This document shows, piece after piece, positions 7,663-15,915 of a stretch of 46,660 nucleotides of DNA. A program made the translations under genes and the position numbers. Position 1 is the stretch's first letter; each line of letters opens with the position of its first letter. The stretch is from the NCBI GenBank assembly GCA_002309335.1, contig DBXH01000016.1, positions 40,553 through 87,212 on the forward strand. Reading direction: 5' to 3'. Origin of the DNA: Bacteroidales bacterium UBA1217 (GTDB lineage Bacteria; Bacteroidota; Bacteroidia; Bacteroidales; P3). The notes beneath the pieces are model-generated. The model ran no database searches. It was given only the letters and a program-made list of their open reading frames with translations, and was not told the origin of the DNA.

Positions 7663-9765
7663 TTAGTGGGTGTCTGGATTTCCGATTGCCTCAACAAGGA
7701 AGTGAAATGCGGAGCCTTTACCTGGCGTGCTTTCAGCCCAGATGCGGCATCCGCGGATGGTGTTATCATCGTGCTTCTTAATGATATAACGGCAGAGGAT
7801 GAGTCCGAATCCAGTACCATATCCTTGTTCTTTTGCATTAGAAGAATCTATACGCTTGTCGGCTCGGAACAGATTTTCAAGTTCTTCATCGTTCATTCCA
7901 CGTCCCGTATCGCGCACCGTGACACACACAAAACGATCATCATCCGCATATTGCGCCGCCGACACATCCACCCTGCCCTGTTCTGTGTATTGAATGGCAT
8001 TGTTTACCAGATTGCGAAGCAAAATTTCAAGCAGCAACCTGTCACCGCGTATAGAAAGACACGTCTGTTCAGCAGCTATAGTGACTGTTTGACTCCTGAA
8101 ATTATTGATGCTCGACATAACGCTTTCGAACACCTCCTGCAAAGGGACAACTCCGCAGCGGAACTGCAATCCGGTGGGGATAGAGAGATTGGTCCAGTTC
8201 TTGATGTTCTCAAACGTGCGTATCAGCTGGCCAGTCACCTCGCGGCGTAACTCATCGGGCAGCCTGTCGTTTTGTAGATAAGAAACAAACGGTGTAATAT
8301 CGTGCCTGAGAACAGACAGGCAAGTCTCCACATTAGCTATACGCTCCACATCCTGTTGCTTTGCAGCCTGAAGCTGAGCTGTCTCCCTTTGGAGCGCCTT
8401 TGTGCGTCGACGGAGCAGAAGCAATGTCACAAGCAATGCAAGTGCGAGAGCCAAAAGAATAAACGAAAACACCATAAAGGATATGCTGTTGTGACGCACC
8501 TTGTTGAGTTCCTGCTGAAGGATGAAATCCGCCTTCTCGTTCTGCTTTATATAGTTGAGCAATTCCAATTCCTTGCGGGTCCAAGCAGCTACTTCGTCGT
8601 TGTTGGCTGCACAGCCAGAAGTAAGAAATCCCTCATAAAGCATAGCCTCGAACTTTGGAGCGACGCCGAGCATAGTGGTATCAATCAACGCTTCGTTGAA
8701 ATAGTCGCGTGCTGTTGCCGTGTCGCCGGCAGCCATACAATAGCGGCCAGTAGCCACCACAGCACCAAGCCTCTGGTAAGGATCGTCGTGGAGGAAGAAC
8801 AACGCAGTAGCCTCGCGCAGGAAAGGATAGGCCAGCGACTTGAAGGAATAATCCGTATCAGGGATGTTGGCAAAGACATCAAACCCAAAGGCATCAAGCA
8901 CATACTGGCAAATCTCGTCAAGTTTGCCGGCATTCCGCTGCCAACTGTCCGGCTTAACATTGGAATTCCACAACATAAAGCCAATCATCTGGTAAGTGTT
9001 GCCCAGATGGTAGGTACTGTAGCGGGAACTGTCGTTAAGGATGTGGAAATTCTCCATACAATAGTAGAGAGCCTTGCCCAGATACTGCTCCTGATGCACG
9101 GTATCGACGCAAAGTGAATGGTAGCCATAAGCCAATGCATAGTTGAACGACATATCCTCCGAGTAGTCGCACCTCAACTCTTGTCGACGCGCCTCCATCT
9201 CCGTAAGCAGCTCCGCCTGCTGATACTGCGACTTGTTGCGATAATGGTAGTTTAGCGTAGTGGTTGTGATATAGAACTCGCTCCGTGCCAGATTGTACAG
9301 CAGACCGTCGTCCTTGCTGTCCAGCAAGCCCGACTGCTCGATGTCGTAAAGCAACTGATACGAACCCGCTATATCGCAATGGCGCTGTAGCGTACGGGCT
9401 TTGAGCAATTTAGCCAGTGCCTGCTCCACTTCGCGGTTGGGTGATTTGCCGCCATAGGCCAGCACCGAGTCGACATAAAGATATACCGAATCGTGGACAG
9501 CGCGGTTCAAATACGACGTAGCGATATTGTTCCACGCACGCAATTTGCCATCCGAGTATGCCGGCAGGCTGTCGTTTACATAAGCCAATGCGCGTCGGGC
9601 ATAGAGCTCGCTGCGACGGGCATCGACAAAACGATCCTTAAAAGCCGCTTTGTTGAAGGCGTCGACCTTCGACCGCAACAAGCCGTCGAGATTCTCCTGC
9701 TTTGGAGTGCAGCCAGAGATAAACACTGTCAGCAATAAACCGATTATAAAGCAAACACGGCGCAT
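7663..9765 (-). CDS. Sensor histidine kinase with lipoprotein signal and periplasmic TPR-like sensor
   Basis: A 700-residue kinase. The N-terminus has a lipobox (V-F-I-S-G-C), then about 400 helical, repeat-like residues that resemble tetratricopeptide sensors. One membrane helix follows (about residues 428-452, ending L-L-L-L-R-R-R-T-K). The cytoplasmic part has a short coiled coil, the H-box L-R-H-D-I-T-P-F near residue 489, the N-box N-L-V-N-N-A-I-Q-Y-T near 583, G1 D-T-G-R-G-M near 625 and G2 G-Y-G-T-G-F-G-L near 647. The response regulator follows directly, so the two form a signalling pair. This is a common Bacteroidales design in which the sensor watches the periplasm. The signal is not predictable. 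Confidence 0.87.
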   Translation of the reverse strand: MRRVCFIIGLLLTVFISGCTPKQENLDGLLRSKVDAFNKAAFKDRFVDARRSELYARRALAYVNDSLPAYSDGKLRAWNNIATSYLNRAVHDSVYLYVDSVLAYGGKSPNREVEQALAKLLKARTLQRHCDIAGSYQLLYDIEQSGLLDSKDDGLLYNLARSEFYITTTTLNYHYRNKSQYQQAELLTEMEARRQELRCDYSEDMSFNYALAYGYHSLCVDTVHQEQYLGKALYYCMENFHILNDSSRYSTYHLGNTYQMIGFMLWNSNVKPDSWQRNAGKLDEICQYVLDAFGFDVFANIPDTDYSFKSLAYPFLREATALFFLHDDPYQRLGAVVATGRYCMAAGDTATARDYFNEALIDTTMLGVAPKFEAMLYEGFLTSGCAANNDEVAAWTRKELELLNYIKQNEKADFILQQELNKVRHNSISFMVFSFILLALALALLVTLLLLRRRTKALQRETAQLQAAKQQDVERIANVETCLSVLRHDITPFVSYLQNDRLPDELRREVTGQLIRTFENIKNWTNLSIPTGLQFRCGVVPLQEVFESVMSSINNFRSQTVTIAAEQTCLSIRGDRLLLEILLRNLVNNAIQYTEQGRVDVSAAQYADDDRFVCVTVRDTGRGMNDEELENLFRADKRIDSSNAKEQGYGTGFGLILCRYIIKKHDDNTIRGCRIWAESTPGKGSAFHFLVEAIGNPDTH

Positions 9766-9800
9766 ATCAATAAACTTTTAACCATATAACCCTACAACAA

Positions 9801-9830
9801 AAAAGACCCGGCTTTTCTGCCGAGTCTTTT
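9801..9830 (-). terminator. Hairpin terminator after tRNA-Cys
   Basis: AAAAGAC-C-CGGC pairs with GCCG-A-GTCTTTT across the loop TTTTCT, with one C/A mismatch. On the minus strand the stem runs on into T residues, as expected for an intrinsic terminator. It lies 5 bases beyond the 3' end of the tRNA and separates it from the kinase gene. Confidence 0.8.
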
Positions 9831-9834
9831 TTAG

Positions 9835-9905
9835 AGGTCGCTTCCGGATTTGAACCGGAGTAGCAGGTTTTGCAGACCTGTGCCTAGCCCCTCGGCCAAA
9901 CGACC
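9835..9905 (-). tRNA. tRNA-Cys (anticodon GCA)
   Basis: The minus strand folds into a full cloverleaf. The acceptor is GGTCGTT/AGCGACC (one G-T pair), the anticodon arm is CAGGT-CTGCAAA-ACCTG with GCA at 9871-9873, and the T arm is TCCGG-TTCAAAT-CCGGA. The discriminator base at 9835 is U in the RNA, the identity element for cysteinyl-tRNA synthetase. CCA is not encoded. Confidence 0.96.
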
Positions 9906-10095
9906 TTATTCCTCTAAAAGGTTTTGCAAAAATACTACTTTTTCCATAACCGACAAAATAATTTTCTAAAAATAAAAGAACCTCCGCAATAGTCTATTTA
10001 TATTCAGGCGTTTGCAGCGGAAGATATTTTAGTTCCTGGAAAATATAAACAGGGAAAAACTTCATCAAAAAACGTTGTATTTTTAAAAAATCGAC

Positions 10096-10104
10096 TATCT
10101 TTGC
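10096..10104 (+). promoter_or_regulatory. Bacteroidetes -7 element immediately before trmH-family gene
   Basis: The sequence is TATCTTTGC, ending only 4 bases before the ATG at 10109. Bacteroidetes transcripts usually begin several bases after this element, so the mRNA would be leaderless or nearly so. Confidence 0.65.
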
Positions 10105-10108
10105 AACT

Positions 10109-10987
10109 ATGAAAATCATCAACATCACCGACCTCAACCAGCCCGAACTGGATGTCTATACGCGACTTACAGAGGCTCAGCTGCGCAACCGCCTCGAGCC
10201 CGAAAAGGGCATTTTCATAGCCGAAAGCCTCAAAGTGGTGCGTATCGCATTGGAATATGGACTTGAGCCCCTGTCGTTCCTGGCCGAACGCAAATATATC
10301 GATGAGCAATTGGAGCCCCTTTTTAAAATTCATTATTCGAAATTCAAAATTGATACCGTCCCTGTTTACACTGGCGAGCGCGAGGTACTTGCGCAACTGA
10401 CCGGTTATGAGCTGACGCGCGGATTTCTTTGCGCTATGCGTCGTCCACAGTTACCAACGGTTGAAGAGGTATGCCAAGGCAAGCGTCGCATAGCCGTGAT
10501 GGACAGCATCGTCAACTCCACCAACACCGGTGCCATCTTCCGCGCCTCCACCGCACTAGGCATTGAAGGGCTGCTCCTTACGCCCACCTGCTGCGACCCA
10601 CTGAACCGACGCAGCGTCCGGGTAAGTATGGGTACCGTGTTTCAGATGCCGTGGAGCTATATAGGGGAGTCTATTGAGGCGTTAGGGGAAGTTATAAGGG
10701 AGTTAAAGGGTCAAATGAATTATATATCCATATTAAAAAATATGGGATTCAAGACTGTGGCTTTGGCGTTAAGCGACAAAGCTGTCAGTATTGACGATCC
10801 GGCGCTCAACAGCGAGGAGCGGCTGGCGATAGTGATGGGCACCGAGGGCGACGGACTGTCGGCAGAAACAATAGAAGCCTGCGACTATGTAGCCAAGATA
10901 CCGATGCAACGGGGTGTTGACTCGCTCAATGTTGCAGCCGCTGCCTCTATAGCCTTCTGGCAGCTGAGAACACCGCATACTAGCTGA
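10109..10987 (+). CDS. SpoU/TrmH-family RNA 2'-O-methyltransferase
   Basis: A 292-residue protein of the SPOUT class, which transfers methyl from S-adenosylmethionine to a ribose 2'-OH in rRNA or tRNA. The N-terminal substrate-binding part includes G-I-F-I-A-E-S-L-K-V-V. The knotted domain has motif 1 S-I-V-N-S-T-N-T-G-A-I-F-R-A-S, then I-V-M-G-T-E-G-D-G-L and I-P-M-Q-R-G-V-D-S-L-N-V-A-A-A-A-S-I-A. Two AT-rich low-complexity stretches, at about 10320-10360 (encoding F-K-I-H-Y-S-K-F-K-I) and 10690-10745, look like spacer repeats carried in frame. The exact RNA target is not predictable. It converges on the peptidase gene with a shared terminator. Confidence 0.9.
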   Translation: MKIINITDLNQPELDVYTRLTEAQLRNRLEPEKGIFIAESLKVVRIALEYGLEPLSFLAERKYIDEQLEPLFKIHYSKFKIDTVPVYTGEREVLAQLTGYELTRGFLCAMRRPQLPTVEEVCQGKRRIAVMDSIVNSTNTGAIFRASTALGIEGLLLTPTCCDPLNRRSVRVSMGTVFQMPWSYIGESIEALGEVIRELKGQMNYISILKNMGFKTVALALSDKAVSIDDPALNSEERLAIVMGTEGDGLSAETIEACDYVAKIPMQRGVDSLNVAAAASIAFWQLRTPHTS

Positions 10988-11034
10988 GAGCATTATTAAC
11001 GAAAAAACGCAAAACGGACTTTCATCTAAAAAAT

Positions 11035-11063
11035 AAGGGGCGGCATACCTCTCGCCGCCCCTT
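11035..11063. terminator. Bidirectional terminator between trmH-family gene and S46 peptidase
   Basis: AAGGGGCGGC (11035-11044) pairs perfectly with GCCGCCCCTT (11054-11063) across a 9-base loop. A-rich sequence precedes it and a CAAAAA tract follows. It lies between two converging genes and probably serves both. Confidence 0.85.
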
Positions 11064-11088
11064 GACAAAAATTCAGATGTTTTGCAAA

Positions 11089-13260
11089 TTACTTAACAAT
11101 TGTCATTTCCTCGATTAGATTCTTGGCACCGGCATATTTGTCGATAACCCAGAGGAAATAACGGCTATCCAGACAGATGCAGCGTTGCAGGTTCTCCTCA
11201 AAGTCGATATCACCGCTCATAGCCTCGCTGTTGCCGTCGAAAGCCAGACCAATCAAGTTGCCTTCAGCATCCATAACCGGGCTGCCGCTGTTGCCGCCGG
11301 TGATGTCGTTGTTGGTCACAAAGCAGGTAACCAGTTCGCCCTTGCTGTTGGCATAGGGACCGAAATCCTTGGCATTGTATAGGTTCTTGAGGCGCTCGGG
11401 AACAATGAACTCGCTGTTGGTCGGGTCCTCCTTCTCGATGACACCCTTGAGGGTGGTATAGTAGCTGTAAGCCACGGCGTCGCGCGGCTCGTAAGCCTTC
11501 ACGTTGCCGTAGGTGAGACGGATGGTCGAGTTGGCGTCGGGGCTCATCAGCTTGCTATTCTTGTTGATCTGCAGGATGCCGTCGGTAAAGTTGCGGATGC
11601 CGCGCTGCAGGCCTTCCGAATCCTCTTTCGGGATCATCGAGCGAACCTCCTGGTATTTCTCGTAGGCGCCCTTGCCGGCCACCACAATCGGGTCCTTAGC
11701 CAGTTTCTTCATATCGGGTTTCTGCATAAACTTGTCGAAAGCCTCCTTGTTTGCGAAGACCGACTTGGCGAACATATCATCGACATACTTCTCGAAGTTG
11801 CCCTTGTATTTCTTGTCGGCGTCAACTAGGAACTGCGGCATAAACTGCATCTCCATATTTCTGTAGACATATTGCATCAGAGCAGCCATCAAGCGTTTCT
11901 CGGTAGCCTCGTTATAGTCCTTGTAGAACTCCTCAGCGTCGGCCTTGATGCTTTCAATTATATCATCTCTGCGGTCGGCGAACTTGGGGTTGTCGAGCAT
12001 TTCGAGAGTGCGGTATACGCGGTAGGACTGCAGAAGCAATTCAGGTCCCTGAAGCAGACCCTCCGAAAGATAAGAGATGGCTGACATATAGGGAGCGCGT
12101 GCAGCGTAGCCTTTCTTGATAAGAGGCAGAGCCTCGGCATACTTGGGATCCTTGCCCTGTGCCCAAACGTTGTAGGTGCGCTCGATATCCTTCTTCACAC
12201 CCATAGTGTTGAGGTTCTTGAGGGCCTTGTTCTGCTCGTTGCTGTATTTCCAGTAGTTTGAGCAGCTCGCATACTTGGAAGCGTATTTAATCTTGACTTC
12301 CTGACTTGCAGCCATTTCCTCGCGGAGGATGTTGATTTTCACGGTGCGGATTTCATAGCGCAGCTTGTTGGTGATGTTCATAGTCTCCTCAAGGCCGTAG
12401 CTGGTGAGGAAGTGATCGGTGGTGCCGGGAAAACCCATAACCATAGCGAAGTCTCCGTCCTTTAGTTCGCGGTTGCTGACGGGCAGGTGATGCTTGGGTT
12501 TCAAGGGGATGTTAGCCTCCGAATACTCGGCGGGGTTGCCGTCAGGAGCGGTATAGATGCGGAACATCGAGAAGTCGCAGGTGTGACGCGGCCAGCTCCA
12601 GTTGTCGGTGTCGCCGCCGAACTTACCCATCGACGAAGGAGGAGCGCCAACCAGACGCACATCCTTGTAGATAACGTGGACAAAGAGGAAGAACTGGTTG
12701 CCGTTGAACATCGGCTTCACCTGAGCGTCGTAGATGGTGCCGGCTACAGCTTTCTTGGCTATGCGGTCGCTAACCTCCTTGATTGCCTTTGCACGCTCGC
12801 TCTCGCTCATATCGTCGCTGAGGGCGGCCTTGATTTGGTCGGTAACATCCTCCATACGCACAAGTATCGAAGCCGTCAGGCCAGGGTTGGGCAGTTCCTG
12901 ATCCTTGCTGTAGGCCCAGAAACCGTCGCGCAGATAGTCGTGAGCCACAGTGCTGTGTTCCTGCAGCTTACCGTAGCCGCAGTGATGGTTGGTCGACATA
13001 AGACCTTGGTCGGAGATAATCTCACCGGTGCAGAAATGCCAGAAAGGCTGGCCTTCATTGCCAAGACCAACAATAGCGTCCTTGATGCAGTTCTGGTTAA
13101 TGCTGTAGATATCCTCGGCGGTAAGTTTAAAACCGGCCTTTTGCATATCGGCGTAGTTTTTGCCGATAAGAGAAAGCAGCCACATACCTTCGTCGGCGCG
13201 GGCTGAGAGAGGCATAATGGCGACTAGAGCCAATGCCAATACAAACGATTTGAGTTTCAT
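11089..13260 (-). CDS. S46-family dipeptidyl-peptidase, DPP7-like
   Basis: A 723-residue exported serine exopeptidase that removes dipeptides from oligopeptide N-termini in the periplasm, a main route of amino-acid supply in asaccharolytic Bacteroidales. A signal peptide ends near S-A-R-A (residues 19-22). The catalytic His lies in T-N-H-H-C-G (90-95), the Asp region is G-G-D-T-D-N-W-S-W-P-R-H, and the Ser is S658 in G-N-S-G-S-P. As I recall the family, the specificity residue 18 positions after the serine is Gly in DPP7 and Arg in the acidic-specific DPP11. Here it is Gly (in F-D-G-N), which points to hydrophobic or broad specificity. The length matches the family. Confidence 0.93.
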   Translation of the reverse strand: MKLKSFVLALALVAIMPLSARADEGMWLLSLIGKNYADMQKAGFKLTAEDIYSINQNCIKDAIVGLGNEGQPFWHFCTGEIISDQGLMSTNHHCGYGKLQEHSTVAHDYLRDGFWAYSKDQELPNPGLTASILVRMEDVTDQIKAALSDDMSESERAKAIKEVSDRIAKKAVAGTIYDAQVKPMFNGNQFFLFVHVIYKDVRLVGAPPSSMGKFGGDTDNWSWPRHTCDFSMFRIYTAPDGNPAEYSEANIPLKPKHHLPVSNRELKDGDFAMVMGFPGTTDHFLTSYGLEETMNITNKLRYEIRTVKINILREEMAASQEVKIKYASKYASCSNYWKYSNEQNKALKNLNTMGVKKDIERTYNVWAQGKDPKYAEALPLIKKGYAARAPYMSAISYLSEGLLQGPELLLQSYRVYRTLEMLDNPKFADRRDDIIESIKADAEEFYKDYNEATEKRLMAALMQYVYRNMEMQFMPQFLVDADKKYKGNFEKYVDDMFAKSVFANKEAFDKFMQKPDMKKLAKDPIVVAGKGAYEKYQEVRSMIPKEDSEGLQRGIRNFTDGILQINKNSKLMSPDANSTIRLTYGNVKAYEPRDAVAYSYYTTLKGVIEKEDPTNSEFIVPERLKNLYNAKDFGPYANSKGELVTCFVTNNDITGGNSGSPVMDAEGNLIGLAFDGNSEAMSGDIDFEENLQRCICLDSRYFLWVIDKYAGAKNLIEEMTIVK

Positions 13261-13333
13261 TTTTATTATTTATTTTACATTAATATATTAGACTACAACA
13301 ACCTACATCACACACAAGCACAATGTAGGAAAT

Positions 13334-13342
13334 GCAAATATA
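13334..13342 (-). promoter_or_regulatory. Bacteroidetes -7 element for the S46 peptidase
   Basis: The minus strand reads TATATTTGC, about 75 bases upstream of the peptidase start. Confidence 0.65.
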
Positions 13343-13439
13343 CGAAAAAAATCGAAACTTAAAATCATTTTTATTAGAGTTTGTAATGCATAACTCCTTT
13401 AACTCCCCCTAACTTCACCCCTAACTCCCGCGTAGCCCT

Positions 13440-13455
13440 CCCCTCTTGAGAGGGG
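13440..13455. repeat. Palindromic CCCCTCT/AGAGGGG repeat, intergenic copy
   Basis: CCCCTCT-TG-AGAGGGG is a perfect 7-bp inverted repeat. The same arms occur inside rsmH at 15057-15073 with the loop CCA, so this is a mobile or repeated short palindrome rather than a gene-specific terminator. Confidence 0.7.
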
Positions 13456-13751
13456 GTGCAAGAGCCTGTGGCTCGCGCAGAGCTGAATTGTGTGTGGCAA
13501 ACCAGCGCCGTGGTGTGTCCCATTTTCTCCCTCCTTCCCTCTATCTTAAATTCGTACTAAAAAGTTACTAAAAATTAATTAAAGCCTACTATAGTAAACT
13601 TTGATAAGACTTTGGGTAAACTTTGGTAAGGCTTTGGTAAAGCTTTAACCCTTGGTTACCATACAATTAAGACAAAGCGAATCATAGGGTGTTATATTAT
13701 CCCATAAATAGAATATAAATTCGTTTTTTGATGAAGGGGATGTTTGGGGCA

Positions 13752-13760
13752 TATCTTTGC
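13752..13760 (+). promoter_or_regulatory. Candidate distal promoter of the dcw operon
   Basis: TATCTTTGC fits the Bacteroidetes -7 consensus. It would give an mraZ leader of about 265 bases that contains the TTGGGA boxes. It is a better match than the proximal TATTTTTAC at 14000-14008. Confidence 0.45.
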
Positions 13761-13944
13761 CTTGTCGAAAGCGAAAAAAAAGTTATCAACATTTTTCCAC
13801 CAACCGAAAATAGGGCAAAAACCGAGAGAAAAGGCATATTAGAGAATTTTATATATATCTGACAATATGATATTTGCATCGATTTTTGCATATAATGAAA
13901 CTTTTTCGGAGACAGTCCGTAAAAGAGAGTTGAAAAGTAAAAAA

Positions 13945-13990
13945 TTGGGATTTTTAAACAAATTTTGGGACTCAATGGTTTTTTTTGGGA
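13945..13990 (+). promoter_or_regulatory. Putative MraZ operator: three TTGGGA boxes at 20-bp spacing
   Basis: TTGGGA occurs at 13945-13950, 13965-13970 and 13985-13990, exactly 20 bp apart. A weaker TGGTT at 13976-13980 fills one intermediate 10-bp position. MraZ in studied bacteria binds repeated TGGGN boxes with a 10-bp period in front of its own operon. The block ends 41 bases before mraZ and directly precedes the proximal -7-like TATTTTTAC (14000-14008). This fits autoregulation of the division operon. Confidence 0.7.
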
Positions 13991-14031
13991 AAAAGTTTGT
14001 ATTTTTACACTTTGAAACAAAATAGGCAAAA

Positions 14032-14493
14032 ATGTCGTTAATCATTGGTATAGAGTATTGTAAGCTTGATAGCAACGGTAGATTCAAGCTCCCAATTGCG
14101 ATAAAAAAGCAATTGGAGGGTGAAGATTGCCGCTTTGTGATCCGGCCGAGTATCTATGCCGAATGTTTGGAGCTATGGACTTACGCCAGTTTTGAAGCGG
14201 AAATTGCACACTTACAGAAAGAACTGAACCCCTACTCAATCGAAGACCGCAAAATGCTGCGCATACTGAGCGCAGGCAACATCGTTGAGATCGACACCAA
14301 CGACAGATTGGTGATACCCAACGAACAAAGGCAACGCATCAAGACTTCGAAGGACTTAGTGATAGTGTCGACCGGAAAGTATATGGAAATCTGGGATCAA
14401 GACACTTACAAACGCGCCAATGAGGAAGTTACAGATTATGCCGCCAAGGTCGACGAACGTTTAGGGAGGAGTGCCAATGCCACAGAAGAATAA
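14032..14493 (+). CDS. mraZ: MraZ, transcriptional regulator of the dcw operon
   Basis: A 153-residue protein with two AbrB-like (SpoVT-AbrB) swapped-hairpin domains. The first is C-K-L-D-S-N-G-R-F-K-L-P-I-A-I (residues about 9-25) and the second is V-E-I-D-T-N-D-R-L-V-I-P near residue 85. The D-x-x-x-R-x-x-(L/I)-P signature appears in both. MraZ forms a ring and binds repeats upstream of its own operon; three TTGGGA boxes lie just upstream. It is the first gene of the dcw operon and overlaps rsmH by 17 bases. Confidence 0.95.
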   Translation: MSLIIGIEYCKLDSNGRFKLPIAIKKQLEGEDCRFVIRPSIYAECLELWTYASFEAEIAHLQKELNPYSIEDRKMLRILSAGNIVEIDTNDRLVIPNEQRQRIKTSKDLVIVSTGKYMEIWDQDTYKRANEEVTDYAAKVDERLGRSANATEE

Positions 14494-15508
14494 CAACGGG
14501 GAATACCACCGGCCGGTGATGCTGGCCGAGTGTCTGGAGGGATTGAACATCCGTCCAGACGGTGTGTATGTGGACGTTACGTTCGGCGGCGGCGGTCATT
14601 CGCGAGCCATACTCGAACGACTCGGACCTGAGGGACGCCTCTATGCTTTTGACCGCGACGACGATGCGGTGAAGAACAGCATTGATGACCCTCGCTTCTG
14701 CCTGATACACGAGAATTTTAAGCACCTGAAGAATTTCCTGCGGCTCTACGGTGTGCGCCATATCGACGGCCTGCTTGCCGACCTGGGGGTTTCAAGTCAC
14801 CAGATCGACGAGGCTGAACGCGGCTTCTCGACAAGGATGGAGGGTCCGCTGGATTTGAGGATGGACCGCCGCGAGGGTATGACGGCTGCCGACTTGGTGA
14901 ACAACGCCGACGAGGAGGAACTGGAGAAGATACTGAGGCTCTATGGCGAACTGCCCAATGCAAAACAGCTGGCACGAAGCATTGTGAAACGGAGAGCGGA
15001 GAACGGAGAACGGAAAACGGAGAACGGAGAGTGCGACACACCCCACCCTTCGGGCACCCCTCTCCAAGAGGGGAGGCGCAGTGCGGCCACAGAAAACGGA
15101 GAACCGCATAAAGGAATTATGACAACCCGCGACCTTAAAGAGGCTGTGGAAATGCATCTGCCGAGGGGACGCGAGAACAAAACGCTGGCAATGATTTTCC
15201 AGGCGCTGCGGATTGAGGTGAACGGAGAACTGGAGGCGCTGCAGATGATGCTGACCCAAGCAGTGGAGATACTGAACCCGGGCGGGAGACTGTGCGTGAT
15301 GTCGTATCACTCGCTGGAGGACCGGATAGTGAAGAATTTCTTTAAAGCTGGCAATTTCGAGGGTGAGATCAAGAAGGATTTCTTCGGCGTTCCGCAAGTG
15401 GAGCTGAAACTGGTGAGCCGCAAACCCATAACGGCATCGGAGGAGGAACTGATGGAGAACAACCGCGCGAGGAGTGCAAAACTGAGAGTAGCGGAGAAGA
15501 TTAATTAA
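14477..15508 (+). CDS. rsmH: 16S rRNA (cytosine-1402-N4)-methyltransferase
   Basis: A 343-residue SAM-dependent methyltransferase (also called MraW) that modifies C1402 of 16S rRNA. It has H-R-P-V-M-L near the start, the SAM motif D-V-T-F-G-G-G-G-H-S-R-A-I-L, L-L-A-D-L-G-V-S-S-H-Q-I-D and G-F-S-T-R-M-E-G-P-L-D-M/L-R-M-D. A rare good Shine-Dalgarno (GGGAGGA, 14464-14470) sits 6 bases before the ATG at 14477, so that start is preferred to the GTG at 14471. About 40 residues after S-I-V-K-R-R are an in-frame insertion of repetitive DNA (14996-15104: GGAGAACGGA units around a CCCCTCT/AGAGGGG palindrome). The protein resumes as normal at M-T-T-R-D-L-K-E-A-V. Confidence 0.95.
   Translation: MPQKNNNGEYHRPVMLAECLEGLNIRPDGVYVDVTFGGGGHSRAILERLGPEGRLYAFDRDDDAVKNSIDDPRFCLIHENFKHLKNFLRLYGVRHIDGLLADLGVSSHQIDEAERGFSTRMEGPLDLRMDRREGMTAADLVNNADEEELEKILRLYGELPNAKQLARSIVKRRAENGERKTENGECDTPHPSGTPLQEGRRSAATENGEPHKGIMTTRDLKEAVEMHLPRGRENKTLAMIFQALRIEVNGELEALQMMLTQAVEILNPGGRLCVMSYHSLEDRIVKNFFKAGNFEGEIKKDFFGVPQVELKLVSRKPITASEEELMENNRARSAKLRVAEKIN
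14996..15104 (+). repeat. Repetitive insertion inside rsmH
   Basis: Tandem units of GGAGAACGGA/GGAAAACGGA (14996-15032) are followed by a GC-rich palindromic block with CCCCTCT-CCA-AGAGGGG (15057-15073) and another AGAAAACGGAGAAC (15091-15104). It keeps the reading frame. The palindrome arms match the intergenic copy at 13440-13455, and the GAACGGAAAACGG string recurs at the 3' end of the corC-like gene (32136-32157). Confidence 0.85.
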
Positions 15509-15517
15509 GAATTAGTT

Positions 15518-15847
15518 ATGAAAGAAAACAACGATAATAAGAAGAAAAGCAGTTTGGCTAAGGTGCTGGGCGGTGATATGCTTGAGTCGGGCGTTGTGCT
15601 GAAGCAGATTCCGCTACTGCTGCTGATACTGGCTTTCTGCCTTCTGATGGTGAAGATTCGTTACCGCGTGGAGAGCCTGAACAAGGAAAAGGAACGTATG
15701 CAGAAGGAGGTGAGCTACCTGCGCGAGCAGAGGGTGCAGATGCAAAAACAGTATCAGGAGTCGATACGCATTTCGCGCATCGACCAGGAACTGGACACTA
15801 TCGGTGTGGGATTGGTGGCAGGACCTCCGTTTGAGTTGAAATTGTAA
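15518..15847 (+). CDS. ftsL: FtsL-like division protein
   Basis: A 109-residue bitopic protein. It has a lysine-rich cytoplasmic start, one membrane helix (about residues 30-46, I-P-L-L-L-L-I-L-A-F-C-L-L-M-V) and a short extracytoplasmic coiled coil with heptad leucines and charged residues (V-E-S-L-N-K-E-K-E-R-M-Q-K-E-V-S-Y-L-R-E-Q). Its size, topology and place between rsmH and the division transpeptidase identify it as FtsL, part of the FtsQLB complex that activates FtsWI. Sequence conservation in this family is low, so position is the stronger argument. It starts 9 bases after the rsmH stop. Confidence 0.85.
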   Translation: MKENNDNKKKSSLAKVLGGDMLESGVVLKQIPLLLLILAFCLLMVKIRYRVESLNKEKERMQKEVSYLREQRVQMQKQYQESIRISRIDQELDTIGVGLVAGPPFELKL

Positions 15848-15884
15848 ACTGAACTATATATAATAAATTCAATAAAATAAATTA

Positions 15885-15904
15885 AAACCCTTTAAACCTT
15901 AAAC
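15885..15904 (+). repeat. Pyrimidine-rich leader repeat before ftsI
   Basis: AAAACCCTTTAAACCTTAAA lies 11 bases before the ftsI start. It is a short member of the CCTTTTAAACC-type strings that precede several start codons in this window, always in the same orientation to the gene. Confidence 0.6.
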
Positions 15905-15915
15905 TACATAATAAT

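Larger units (their letters stand above)
13343..14031. other. Non-coding region upstream of the dcw operon
   Basis: This stretch of about 690 bases has no convincing gene. It holds pyrimidine-rich strings of the type AACTCCCCCTAAC (13391-13430), a palindrome CCCCTCT-TG-AGAGGGG (13440-13455) also found inside rsmH, and a run of degenerate CTTTGGTAA-like units (about 13595-13655). There is a strong distal -7 element TATCTTTGC (13752-13760) and a block of three TTGGGA boxes close to mraZ. A single TTATCAACA (13783-13791) is one base from a DnaA box. Minus-strand reading frames in it have no recognisable features. Confidence 0.7.

Noticed and set aside
7623..7838. N-terminal extension of the response regulator
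   Set aside because: It lies over the kinase 3' end and leader repeat and has no domain. The receiver begins right after the ATG at 7622.
13783..13791. Replication origin (DnaA box)
   Set aside because: There is a single imperfect TTATCAACA, with no box cluster and no dnaA or dnaN nearby.
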